DNA of 46,487 nucleotides from Bacteroidales bacterium (GCA_024681475.1 JAILAT010000059.1:1-46487); one strand, 5' to 3'; shown: positions 38,118 through 46,114, counted from the first letter of the stretch. The notes: a model not told the origin generated them from the letters alone. A program made the numbers and translations.

Positions 38118-38656
38118 GGAAAACACTGCTGATAGCTTCGGCATGCCTGTTGCTGCTGGCTGCGTGTCATCGCGGTGAGAAACAGGCGGTTCCCGAGGAG
38201 ACAATCCCCGAGGTGCCGGTGCCTGTCGTCGTGGGCGACTCGCTGCCGCTGTCGGATGGCGACGACAACGTCGGGAATCGTCCCCGGCAGTATACCCTCG
38301 AGGAGGACAGCGCCGAAATCACACAGCTGAGGATTTTTGCCCGCAAGCAGCGCACCATCTACAGCCCTGCGTTGCTGCTGGGCGAATGGAAGCGCGGCAC
38401 CGAGCACGAGGTCTATCTTGCCGACGGCACGGGTATGATGTGGGACACCTCCGACGACGTGATGCGCGAAGAGGCGCAACATTTCGAATGGACCCTTGAC
38501 AGCAATCTGCTGACCATCATGTGCCGCCTCGAGCTAGGCGGCGTGCTCCCCAAACGCTATGTGGTGACATTCGTCGACGACGAAAACCTGGCCTACAGCA
38601 GCCACCTCGGCGAGGCCTATCTGCTGGACAAGGTGGCCGACGCGCCTAACATCTAG
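38114..38656 (+). CDS. small lipocalin-like lipoprotein
   Basis: A 180-residue lipoprotein; the signal peptide ends in LAAC with Cys18, followed by HRGEK. After an acidic spacer the C-terminal part has a LLGEWKRGTEHEVYL start, an FEWTLDSNLLTIMCRL strand and a YVVTFVDDENLAYSS strand, the GxW-type lipocalin-like layout seen in two other lipoproteins of this window. The start codon overlaps the stop codon of the transglutaminase-like gene (ATGA), which argues for coupled expression. Function unknown. A weak 5-bp hairpin (38668-38672 with 38678-38682) follows. Confidence 0.8.
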   Translation: MRKTLLIASACLLLLAACHRGEKQAVPEETIPEVPVPVVVGDSLPLSDGDDNVGNRPRQYTLEEDSAEITQLRIFARKQRTIYSPALLLGEWKRGTEHEVYLADGTGMMWDTSDDVMREEAQHFEWTLDSNLLTIMCRLELGGVLPKRYVVTFVDDENLAYSSHLGEAYLLDKVADAPNI

Positions 38657-38688
38657 CTACAGCCTTACGGGGTGATGCCCCGACGTGC

Positions 38689-38901
38689 TTATTTCCCTTT
38701 GCCTCTGTGCGATGCTCCCCGTTTGGGGCGATGTGACTTGTTGCTTTTCGCGCCGCGTTGTTTCTCTTGCGATTTGTTGCGGTTGCCCTCTTGGTGATTG
38801 CCGCCTTTCGTGTGGCTGCGGTCGCCGCGGCCCCCACGCGGTGCGACGGGCTCGCTGTCGTCGACGAGGTCGAAGTCTATCAGTTTCTTCATCATGTCGA
38901 C
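38689..38901 (-). pseudogene. remnant of the 3' end of an RNase R gene
   Basis: On the minus strand these 71 codons read VDMMKKLIDFDLVDDSEP followed by a basic low-complexity tail ending in KGK and a TAA stop. The intact rnr at 40547-42886 ends in the same VDMMKKLIDFDLVDDS core with a different K/R-rich tail. At DNA level 38852-38901 is identical to 40683-40732. Similarity stops abruptly at about 38901, where WG-repeat coding sequence in the opposite direction begins. The upstream part of this rnr copy is absent. It is a leftover from recombination, or from acquisition of a related strain's segment, since the tail differs. Confidence 0.85.
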
Positions 38902-39606
38902 ACCGCCACACGCCGCTGGGGCTTTGTCGACAAGAGTGGACGATGGGTCATACAGCCGCGTTATCTGGATGCCTACTTTTTCACTGATGGCCTTGCGCCG
39001 GTTGAGGTGGAGGGTTCTGGTGGCGAGGACGGAACGGGCCTGTGGGGCTACGTCGACAACAAAGGCAAGGTGGTCATCGAGCCCCAGTTTGGCTACGCCA
39101 GCGACTTCTCTGAGGGGCTGGCGAGTGTGACACGTGGCAAGTACATCACCGACCCGTGGATATACATCAACAAGCAAGGCGAGCAGGCCGTCCCACGCGA
39201 GTTCCGCATGGCGGGTTATTATTCGGAAGGGCTAGCTGCAGTCTCCGCACCGAACCTGGGCGACCGTGAAGTTTACATTGACACCAAAGGCAATGTCGTC
39301 ATTCGGGGTGATTACTCCCAAGCGATCGGCTTCAGCGAAGGGTTGGCACCCGTGCATGTGGGCTACAAGTGGGGCTTCATCGACAAGAAAGGCAAACTCG
39401 TCATCGAGGCCAAGTTCGACGATGTCAATGGTTTTCACGAAGGCCTAGCACGCGTGTATATGTACACCGATGAGGACAATGCCATCCGTGGCTACATCGA
39501 CAAGAATGGCCGCTGGGTGCGGAGCTGGCCCAGCGACGAGTGGGAAGACATCTATGGCGATGACGAAGAATACGACTACGAAGAGGAGCCTGTGAACCAA
39601 GATTGA
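38758..39606 (+). CDS. 5'-truncated WG-repeat gene fused to antisense rnr sequence
   Basis: Open frame of 282 codons from a TTG at 38758. From about 38907 it encodes WG repeats closely similar to the second half of the WG gene at 33985 (RWGFVDKSGRWVI, LWGYVDNKGKVVIEPQF, EVYIDTKGN, KWGFIDKKGKLVIEAKFDD, and a final DNAIRGYIDKNGRWVR). It has lost the first two repeats and the native signal peptide. The codons from 38758 to 38901 are the antisense of the rnr remnant, yet read as a signal-peptide-like stretch (FLLRFVAVALLVIAAFRVA, then AAP). No in-frame ATG occurs before the WG part, and TTG starts are rare in this group. It may be a pseudogene or a gene with a newly acquired N-terminus. I favour decay, at about two to one. 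Confidence 0.6.
   Translation: MFLLRFVAVALLVIAAFRVAAVAAAPTRCDGLAVVDEVEVYQFLHHVDTATRRWGFVDKSGRWVIQPRYLDAYFFTDGLAPVEVEGSGGEDGTGLWGYVDNKGKVVIEPQFGYASDFSEGLASVTRGKYITDPWIYINKQGEQAVPREFRMAGYYSEGLAAVSAPNLGDREVYIDTKGNVVIRGDYSQAIGFSEGLAPVHVGYKWGFIDKKGKLVIEAKFDDVNGFHEGLARVYMYTDEDNAIRGYIDKNGRWVRSWPSDEWEDIYGDDEEYDYEEEPVNQD
38852..38901 (+). repeat. 50-bp exact direct repeat, copy 1 (rnr-derived)
   Basis: Identical to 40683-40732 in the same orientation. Both copies encode, on the minus strand, the VDMMKKLIDFDLVDDS core of RNase R. Flanking sequence diverges on both sides. Confidence 0.9.
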
Positions 39607-39660
39607 GCCTGTCCCAATCGATGGCGTGCGCCATCGCGCTGAGCAAAAACACGCTCTTTA

Positions 39661-40161
39661 TTATTGCCTACGATTGAGCGAATAGCGCTTTATCTGTTCT
39701 AGATGGTGGTGGCTATATTCGGCATGCCCATTGTTGTAATAGCTTTCGATGACCATTTTGGAGCCGTCGAGTGTCTGTATGGCAAAGCACTCCCATGGGT
39801 TGTAGGCTATGGTTTCGCCAGCATAGACAAAAAGGGAATCGCCCTTGATTTGCCAGTTGAAGGTCTTGTAGGGATTGTCAAATCCGCCATTATGAACCAT
39901 ACGATCGCTCATGTACCAACGTGAGGTACCGTCCCGGTTGAACTCAACAGCGTCGTAGCCGGAATAACTGCTGTCGTCCACGTAATTGGTTTCCTCAGCG
40001 TAGGTCTCATCTGTGATGTCGTGCATCCACCAATATAGACTTTGCACATCCCAGATGCCGACAATCAATTCCTCATTTTCCGATTGGGTGTTGTCGTCTT
40101 CGCAGGCGATCATCATTCCGAGGGCGCACACCATCGCGCCGAGCCAAAAAATTTTCTTCAT
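39661..40161 (-). CDS. lipocalin-like lipoprotein
   Basis: A 166-residue lipoprotein when started at the ATG at 40161 (MKKIFWLGAMVCALGMMIAC, Cys20, followed by EDDN). A longer in-frame start at 40257 would bury the signal peptide and is rejected. The mature protein opens with IVGIWDVQSLYWW, has a VEFNRDGTSRWYMSD strand and a TFNWQIKGDSLFVYAG strand, typical of lipocalin-like lipoproteins with a GxW start. The acidic residues after Cys resemble a surface-export signal of Bacteroidota lipoproteins. Convergent with the WG gene, 54 bases apart. Function unknown. Confidence 0.8.
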   Translation of the reverse strand: MKKIFWLGAMVCALGMMIACEDDNTQSENEELIVGIWDVQSLYWWMHDITDETYAEETNYVDDSSYSGYDAVEFNRDGTSRWYMSDRMVHNGGFDNPYKTFNWQIKGDSLFVYAGETIAYNPWECFAIQTLDGSKMVIESYYNNGHAEYSHHHLEQIKRYSLNRRQ

Positions 40162-40546
40162 ATTGTTATTGTTGATTTGGTTGATTATTCCGTTCTCTGA
40201 TTCCGTTTCCAACAAACTGCGCGCACTTGCCCATAGTGTCATAGGTTTCCACGTCAAGATAACGCAGTGTTGGTGTTTTTATTGTTGAATATTTGATATT
40301 TATATTGTAGAGTTAGCCATTGTATATTGTTTACTGACAAGTTTGTCAAGTTGCTGCCGCCGTTGTCCAGTCCTCCTTGTCATGTGGCGCCTTGATTGTT
40401 GTCCGTTCTGTAATAAAGACACATGAGATGCACTTTTTGTGCATCTCATGTGTGATTTTTTTTTGTAGAAAGCTGAAAAACAAACGACTCGATGCGCTTG
40501 TTTCTTTTACCGAAATCTGACAAGCAGGTGTCTTTGTCAGGTCTGG
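40162..40546. other. 385-bp intergenic region between lipoprotein and rnr genes
   Basis: No ORF I can support. It holds the leader of the minus-strand lipoprotein (no clear -33/-7 pair seen), a strong 15-bp hairpin with a plus-strand T-run at 40419-40464, and a 7-bp hairpin at 40517-40540 just beyond the rnr stop codon that could serve as a weak rnr terminator. Confidence 0.6.
40419..40464 (+). terminator. strong hairpin with plus-strand U-tract
   Basis: Perfect 15-bp inverted repeat (40419-40433 with 40439-40453), TTTTT loop, then GA and nine T residues (40456-40464). The T-run is on the plus strand, although both flanking genes are on the minus strand. It may end plus-strand read-through from the WG operon or an unrecognised plus-strand RNA. 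On the minus strand it is followed only by CTTTATT and would be weak. Confidence 0.75.
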
Positions 40547-42886
40547 CTACCTCTTTTTCCGGCCGCCCTCTTTCTTTCCGCGTGTCTTTGGCGTTTTTGT
40601 CTTCTGTTCGTTTCGCTTGCGGGATTTTGTTGCTCTATTGTTATTCTTGCTTCGGGCGCCTCTGGCGGGTTGGGGAGCGGGATCGCTGTCGTCGACGAGG
40701 TCGAAGTCTATCAGTTTCTTCATCATGTCGACGGCGCGCACACGGATGCGCACGGGGTCGCCCAGCTTGTAGCATTTGCCGTGGCGGCGGCCGATGACCT
40801 GATAGTTGTCTTCGTCGAGCATATAGTAGTCGTCTTTCAGGCTGCCGATGGGTATCATGCCTTCGCACTTGTTGCCTTCAATCTCGGCATAGATGCCCCA
40901 TTTGCTGACACCCGAGATGAGTGCATCGAACTCCACGCCCAGCTTGTCGCTGAGGAATTCGGCCTGTTTGTACTTGATGCTGGCGCGCTCCGCGTCGGCG
41001 GCTTTCTTCTCCATCAGCGAGCAGTGCTTGCAGTATTCCTCGTACTCCTCGGCATCGACGCTGCTGCCGCCTTGCAGATAGCGGTCCAGCAGACGGTGCA
41101 CCATCAAGTCGGGATAGCGTCGTATCGGCGAGGTGAAATGGGTGTAGAAGGGGAATGCCAGGCCGTAGTGGCCAATGTTCTCGGTGGAGTAGTAGGCCTT
41201 CGACATGGTGCGGATGGCGATGGTGTCAATCATATACTCTTCGCCGCGGCCTGCAATGTCTTGAAACAGATGGTTGTAGGAGTCGGCCAGCGCCTTGCGG
41301 CTGCCCACGCGCATCTTGAAGCCCAGCTTGGCCACAAACTCCACGAAGGTGTTCAGCTTCTCGGGGTTGGGTTCGTCGTGCACACGGTATACGAAGGTCT
41401 TGGTTGGCTGGGTCTTCGGGGTGTTTGAAGCCTTGCGGCTGCTGTTTTTCCCACCATTCTTTCCGATGTGCTCGGCCACATTTTTGTTGGCCAGCAGCAT
41501 GAACTCCTCTATCAGCCAGTTGGCCTCTTTCTGCTCTTTGATGTATACGCCGATGGGTTTTGCGTTGTCGTCGAGCTGGAATTTCACCTCCTGGGTCTCG
41601 AAGTTGATGGCGCCCTCTTTGTAGCGCTCTTCGCGCAGCACCGTGGCCAGCTTGTGCAGCAGCAGGATGGCCTCGTCGGCTTCGCGGCACACCTCGCCGT
41701 CGGGTGACGCCACGCCGGTCTCGCCGGTGTCTATCACCTGTTGGGCCTCTTCGTAGGCGTAGCGGCGGTCGGAGTTGATGACCGTCTTGCCCATCCAGAG
41801 GTCTTTCACCTCGGCACGGTCGTTCATCTGGAGCACCACGCTGAAGCACAGTTTGTCCTCGTGGGGCCGCAGCGAGCAGACCTCGTTGCAGAGTTTCTCG
41901 GGCAGCATGGGGATGGTGCGGTCCACCAGGTATACGCTGGTGCCGCGAGTGTAGGCTTCGCGGTCGATGGCGCTGCCGGGTTTCACGTAGTACGACACGT
42001 CGGCGATGTGTACGCCCACTTCGTAGCGTCCTTTGCCCAACACCTTGAACGACAGGGCGTCGTCAAAGTCTTTGGCGTCGGCGGGGTCGATGGTGAAGGT
42101 TGTAGTGGAGCGGAAATCGCGTCGCGAGGCTATCTCTTTCTTGGTGGGATTTTTGATTTTGGAAGCCTCCTTTTCGGCTTCTGCCGGGAAGTCGAGGGGG
42201 AAGTCGTATTCGGTGAGGATGGACTGCATCTCGACGTTGTTGTCGCCCGGGCGGCCCAGGCGTTTCACCACGCGTCCCACGGGGTTGTGCATGCGCTCGG
42301 GCCAGTCGGTCATCTCCACCACGGCTTTCTCGCCGTCTTCGGCGCCGCCCAACTCGCTGAGGGGTATGAAGATGTCCACCACCATGGCGCGGCTGTCGCA
42401 CACCAGGAAAGCGAAGTCGGTGTTCTTCTGTATGCGTCCCACGAAGCGTGTCTTGGCGCGGTGCAGTATCTCTTTCACTTCGCCTTCGGGCTTGTGCATC
42501 TTGCGACGGGGGAACATGAGCACCTTCACCGTGTCGCCGTGCAGTGCATGGTGCGTGTAGTTAGGGGCTATCATGATGTCTTCGCCGTCGCCCTCCTGGG
42601 GTATCACGTAGGCCTTGCCGGTCTGCTTCATGTCGATGGTGCCCACCACATAGTTCTGCGGCAGCAGGTCGTCGTCGATGTGTCTGGGGTTCAGTTTGTA
42701 CTTGCCGCGGCCTTCTTCGATGAGGATGCGGTTTTCGGCCATCTCAAGCATAGTGCTTTGCACCAGTTGGCGCGAGGCCTTGTCGTAGGCTCCCACCTTG
42801 GCGGCCACCTGTTTGTGGTTGTAGGCCGTGAAGGGAGTGTTGGCGAATATTTTAAGTATCTGTAAGTTAATGTTTTCTTTGTCCAT
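40547..42886 (-). CDS. rnr: ribonuclease R
   Basis: Processive 3'-5' exoribonuclease that degrades structured RNA. At 779 residues it has the expected order: N-terminal helical and cold-shock domains (residues about 1-230), the RNB catalytic domain with DPADAKDFDDALSF from residue about 266 (metal-binding aspartates) and HFTSPIRRYPDLMVHRLLDRY, a C-terminal S1 domain (EFDALISGVSKWGIYAE), and a K/R-rich tail ending GGRKKR. The M3 peptidase gene lies 40 bases upstream on the same strand, so the two may be co-transcribed. A remnant of a second rnr 3' end lies at 38689-38901. Confidence 0.96.
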   Translation of the reverse strand: MDKENINLQILKIFANTPFTAYNHKQVAAKVGAYDKASRQLVQSTMLEMAENRILIEEGRGKYKLNPRHIDDDLLPQNYVVGTIDMKQTGKAYVIPQEGDGEDIMIAPNYTHHALHGDTVKVLMFPRRKMHKPEGEVKEILHRAKTRFVGRIQKNTDFAFLVCDSRAMVVDIFIPLSELGGAEDGEKAVVEMTDWPERMHNPVGRVVKRLGRPGDNNVEMQSILTEYDFPLDFPAEAEKEASKIKNPTKKEIASRRDFRSTTTFTIDPADAKDFDDALSFKVLGKGRYEVGVHIADVSYYVKPGSAIDREAYTRGTSVYLVDRTIPMLPEKLCNEVCSLRPHEDKLCFSVVLQMNDRAEVKDLWMGKTVINSDRRYAYEEAQQVIDTGETGVASPDGEVCREADEAILLLHKLATVLREERYKEGAINFETQEVKFQLDDNAKPIGVYIKEQKEANWLIEEFMLLANKNVAEHIGKNGGKNSSRKASNTPKTQPTKTFVYRVHDEPNPEKLNTFVEFVAKLGFKMRVGSRKALADSYNHLFQDIAGRGEEYMIDTIAIRTMSKAYYSTENIGHYGLAFPFYTHFTSPIRRYPDLMVHRLLDRYLQGGSSVDAEEYEEYCKHCSLMEKKAADAERASIKYKQAEFLSDKLGVEFDALISGVSKWGIYAEIEGNKCEGMIPIGSLKDDYYMLDEDNYQVIGRRHGKCYKLGDPVRIRVRAVDMMKKLIDFDLVDDSDPAPQPARGARSKNNNRATKSRKRNEQKTKTPKTRGKKEGGRKKR
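40683..40732 (+). repeat. 50-bp exact direct repeat, copy 2 (inside rnr)
   Basis: Identical to 38852-38901. This copy is in its native context, the end of the S1 domain of the intact rnr on the minus strand. Confidence 0.9.
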
Positions 42887-42926
42887 GTTTTTTTAATTTG
42901 ATGATTAATGGTATGTAGGATATTTG

Positions 42927-45047
42927 TCATGCTTCGACCTTCAGTCCGCAGCGTCGCAGCAGCGCCTCGGGGTCGGGCTCGCGGCCCATGAAGCGGCGGA
43001 ACAGTATGGTGGGGTGCTCAGAGCCGCCACGGCTCAGCACCTCGTGACGGAACAGGGCGGCGGTGGCTTTGTTGAAGATGCCTTCGCTGTGGAACTTCGA
43101 GAAGATGTCGGCGTCGAGCACTTCGGCCCATTTGTAGCCGTAGTAGCCTGCGGCATAGCCTCCTGCGAAGATGTGGGTGAACGCTGTGCTGGTGTTGCCG
43201 CCCTCCACGGCGGGCAGCAGCTCGGTCATCTGGCTCCTTTCGAAGTCTTCGGCGCGGAAGCCCTCGGCCAGTGGCGCCTGCAGGGTGTGGTAGGCCATGT
43301 CTGTGCGTCCCAGATTCACCTGCCGTAGGCACAGGTAGCCAGCCAGATAGTTCTTCGCTGCGCGGATGCGGTCGATGTATTCCATCGGTATCGCTTCGCC
43401 GGTGGCATAGTGGCGGGCAAAACGATGCAGGAAAGTCTCTTCGTAGCACCAGTTCTCCATCACCTGCGAGGGCATCTCCACAAAGTCGCGGCACACATGT
43501 GTGCAGCTCACCAGGGGATAGTGCACCTCGCTCAGCAGCCCGTGGATGGCGTGGCCCATCTCATGCATGAAGGTCTCCACCTCCGAGAAGGCCAGCAGCG
43601 AGGGCAGCTCACGCGTGGGCTTGGTGAAGTTGCACACCACCTGCACCAGAGGACGTATCCCCCTGCCATTCAGGTTGCTCTGCGTACGGAAAGTGGTCAT
43701 CCATGCACCGCTGCGCTTGCTGGCGCGGGGGAACATGTCGAGGTACAGCACCCCCATCAGGCGCTCGCCGTCGCGCACCTCATAGGCTCGCACGTCGCGG
43801 TGGTACACCGATATCTTCTTGTTCTCTACAAAGGTAAGGCCGTACAGTGTGTTGTAGAGCCCGAAGATGCCCTGGCGCACCTGCTCCAGCGGGAAATAGG
43901 GGCGCAGCAACTCGTCGTCGAGGGCATAGGTCTCCTGTTTCAGTTTCTCGCTGTAGTAGGCAAAGTCCCAGCGTTGCAGTGTTTCGTTGAGTCCGCAATG
44001 TTCTGTGGCATAGCGTTGCACGGCTTCCAGGTCGCGCTTGGCGGCGGGCAGCGCGGCGCGTGTCAGACGTTCCAGCAGATCGTACACGTGGTGCTTGTCC
44101 TGCGCCATGGTGACGACCAGTTTCAGGTGCGCATAGTCGTCATAGCCAAGCAACTGGGCCTGTTGCAGGCGCAACGTTGTCATCTGTTGGATGATGGCGT
44201 TGTTGTCGTTGGCGTTGCCGCGGTTGCCACGGCTGTTGTAGGCACGCCACATTTTTTCGCGCAGCTCGCGACTGTCGGCGTAAGTCATGAAGGGCCCATA
44301 GGAAGGGTAGGCCAGCGTGAACACCCATCCCTCCAGGCCGCGTTCGTGGGCTTCCTCCTCGGCGGCGGCCACCACCATGCGGGGCAGTCCCGACAGCTGC
44401 TCCTCGTCGGTCAGATGCAGCACCCATTCGTTGTTGTCGGCCAGCACGTTGCGGTTGAACTCTTCTCCCAGCCGCGCCAGCTGCTCGGCGGCCTGGCAGT
44501 AGCGCCGCTTGGCTTGGGCGTCGAGTGCTACACCGCCGCGCTCAAAGAGATGGTAGTATTTCTCCACCACCGTCAGCTCCTCGGGGCTGTAGTCTTGCTC
44601 CTCGCGACTGTCGTACAGCGCTTTGACACGGGCAAAGAGTGCTTCGTTCATGGTCAGCTCGTTGCTGAAGCGCGTCAGCTGCGGGGCCATCTCCATGGCG
44701 AGGTTCTGCAACTCGTCGTTGGAGTGGCATTCCACCAGGTTGAACAGCAGGTCGCTGACGTTGTCCAGCGCCATGGTGGCTTCCTCCAGCGCCACGATGG
44801 TATTGGCCAGCGTCGGCGCAGCGGTCTGCCGGTCGATGGCCTCAATGGCTTCTCGTGCCTCGGCCATCAGCTGATCCAAAGCGGGACGAAAATGTTGGTG
44901 CTCTATTGTTTCAAAGGGGGGTGTGCCAAAAGGGGTGTTCCACTGTTCCAGCAGTGGATTGCTCTTCTCGGTGTAGTGGGTAGGGGTCTCGGTAGCTCTA
45001 TCGGTGTTCTTCATCATTCCAAAGTTCAAAATATTTTTTGGCGCCAT
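42927..45047 (-). CDS. M3 family metallopeptidase (oligopeptidase A / Dcp-like)
   Basis: A 706-residue zinc oligopeptidase, probably cytoplasmic since no signal peptide is present. The catalytic motif is FMHEMGHAIHG near residue 492 (HExxH), with the third ligand in MPSQVMENWCYEE about 30 residues later. The N-terminal part (NPLLEQWNTPFGTPPFETI) is the family's usual opening. The ATG at 45047 gives a tail of about 30 residues before that opening, and an ATG at 45017 (MMKNTDRATETP) is a possible alternative. It degrades short peptides, in signal-peptide or dietary-peptide turnover. It is 40 bases upstream of rnr on the same strand. Confidence 0.93.
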   Translation of the reverse strand: MAPKNILNFGMMKNTDRATETPTHYTEKSNPLLEQWNTPFGTPPFETIEHQHFRPALDQLMAEAREAIEAIDRQTAAPTLANTIVALEEATMALDNVSDLLFNLVECHSNDELQNLAMEMAPQLTRFSNELTMNEALFARVKALYDSREEQDYSPEELTVVEKYYHLFERGGVALDAQAKRRYCQAAEQLARLGEEFNRNVLADNNEWVLHLTDEEQLSGLPRMVVAAAEEEAHERGLEGWVFTLAYPSYGPFMTYADSRELREKMWRAYNSRGNRGNANDNNAIIQQMTTLRLQQAQLLGYDDYAHLKLVVTMAQDKHHVYDLLERLTRAALPAAKRDLEAVQRYATEHCGLNETLQRWDFAYYSEKLKQETYALDDELLRPYFPLEQVRQGIFGLYNTLYGLTFVENKKISVYHRDVRAYEVRDGERLMGVLYLDMFPRASKRSGAWMTTFRTQSNLNGRGIRPLVQVVCNFTKPTRELPSLLAFSEVETFMHEMGHAIHGLLSEVHYPLVSCTHVCRDFVEMPSQVMENWCYEETFLHRFARHYATGEAIPMEYIDRIRAAKNYLAGYLCLRQVNLGRTDMAYHTLQAPLAEGFRAEDFERSQMTELLPAVEGGNTSTAFTHIFAGGYAAGYYGYKWAEVLDADIFSKFHSEGIFNKATAALFRHEVLSRGGSEHPTILFRRFMGREPDPEALLRRCGLKVEA

Positions 45048-45159
45048 GGCAATAATATTTGCCGTCTTGCGTTACACCTTTCGATAACGTATTTCGCCGC
45101 ACTTTATTGTTGGCATGATGATGAAATATTAATTGAGTAACCCAATAATACAATAAACC

Positions 45160-46032
45160 ATGAAAAAAACAATCCTTATCGTGTTGGCATGCCTTCCCTT
45201 GCTTTTCACCTCCTGCAAGGAAGATGCCGAAAAGGTGGCCGCCATCCAGAGGGCCGATTCCCTCCAGGCCATCGTCGAGAACAAAGATGCCGAAATAGAT
45301 GCCCTCTTTGAGGTGCTCAACGACATCGAGACCAACCTCTCCGAGATTGCCGCCAAATACACCCAGGTGCGCACCTTGCAGCAGTCAAGCCCCGAGGGCA
45401 ACACCCGTGTAAAAGGTCAGATCAACGACCAAATCAGCATTATTGAGTCCATGATGGCCGACAACAAACAGAAGATTGCCTCCCTCAACGCCAAAATCGC
45501 TGAACTCGGCAAGGAGAACACCAAACTTCAGGAGTTCATCGAGTCGCTCAACGTCCGCATGGAAGAGCAGGAAACCCAGATCAATGATCTCATGAAGGAG
45601 CTCTCCATCAGCAAGACCACCATCAAGCAGCTTTCCGACAATGTCTCGGACCTCACCCAGAGCAACAAAGAGAAAGACGACTACATCGCCTACCAGACTG
45701 CTGAGGCCAACAAGGCTTACTACATCATCGGCAGCTACAACGAACTCAAGGACCTCGGTATTGTCGACAAGAACGGCGGCTTCATAGGTATAGGCAAAAA
45801 ACAGAGCACTACTACCAATATGGATGTCACCAAGTTCCAGATGATTGACCGTACCACAGTCAAGACCATCGCCATCAATCAGCGCAAGGCCAAAGTCGTC
45901 TCCAAACATCCTACTGGTTCATACGAACTGGTGTACGATGAGAATGACTCCAAACTGGTAGTAAATCTCAACATTCTCGATGTCAACGCTTTCTGGCGCT
46001 ATACTGACTATCTCGTCGTCTCGACGAAGTAA
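45160..46032 (+). CDS. coiled-coil lipoprotein (possibly Cbp1-like adhesin)
   Basis: A 290-residue lipoprotein. The signal peptide ends in FTSC with Cys19, followed by KEDAEK, which resembles the surface-export signal of Bacteroidota lipoproteins. Residues about 25-185 are a long coiled coil (heptad-like IEIDAL, IASLNAKIAELGKENTKLQEF, TIKQLSDNVSDLTQSNKEKD). A globular C-terminus follows (AYYIIGSYNELKDLGIVDKNGG, SYELVYDENDSKLVVNL, FWRYTDYLVVSTK). The layout resembles lipoproteins annotated as Cbp1-family collagen-binding adhesins in Bacteroidales; that name is from memory of the family and not proven here. A bidirectional terminator follows. Confidence 0.82.
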   Translation: MKKTILIVLACLPLLFTSCKEDAEKVAAIQRADSLQAIVENKDAEIDALFEVLNDIETNLSEIAAKYTQVRTLQQSSPEGNTRVKGQINDQISIIESMMADNKQKIASLNAKIAELGKENTKLQEFIESLNVRMEEQETQINDLMKELSISKTTIKQLSDNVSDLTQSNKEKDDYIAYQTAEANKAYYIIGSYNELKDLGIVDKNGGFIGIGKKQSTTTNMDVTKFQMIDRTTVKTIAINQRKAKVVSKHPTGSYELVYDENDSKLVVNLNILDVNAFWRYTDYLVVSTK

Positions 46033-46062
46033 GCCTCAGGTTTCGACATCAAGACCAATACA

Positions 46063-46098
46063 GCAGAGGGGTGGACAACTGTCCACCCCTCTGCATTT
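46063..46098. terminator. bidirectional hairpin between convergent genes
   Basis: Perfect 14-bp stem (46063-46076 with 46081-46094), AACT loop, followed by ATTTG on the plus strand and no U-run on the minus strand. It lies between the coiled-coil lipoprotein gene and the convergent T9SS cargo gene. Confidence 0.7.
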
Positions 46099-46114
46099 GT
46101 AGCCGTTGTGGCTG

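Noticed and set aside
39607..39660. Hairpin CGATGGC/GCCATCG between the WG gene and the lipoprotein gene.
   Set aside because: Only 7 bp and no T-run; too weak to call a terminator.
41741..42865. Plus-strand open frame opposite rnr, and similar frames opposite the M3 peptidase (43410-45140).
   Set aside because: Antisense shadows of well-identified genes; no start context or domain.
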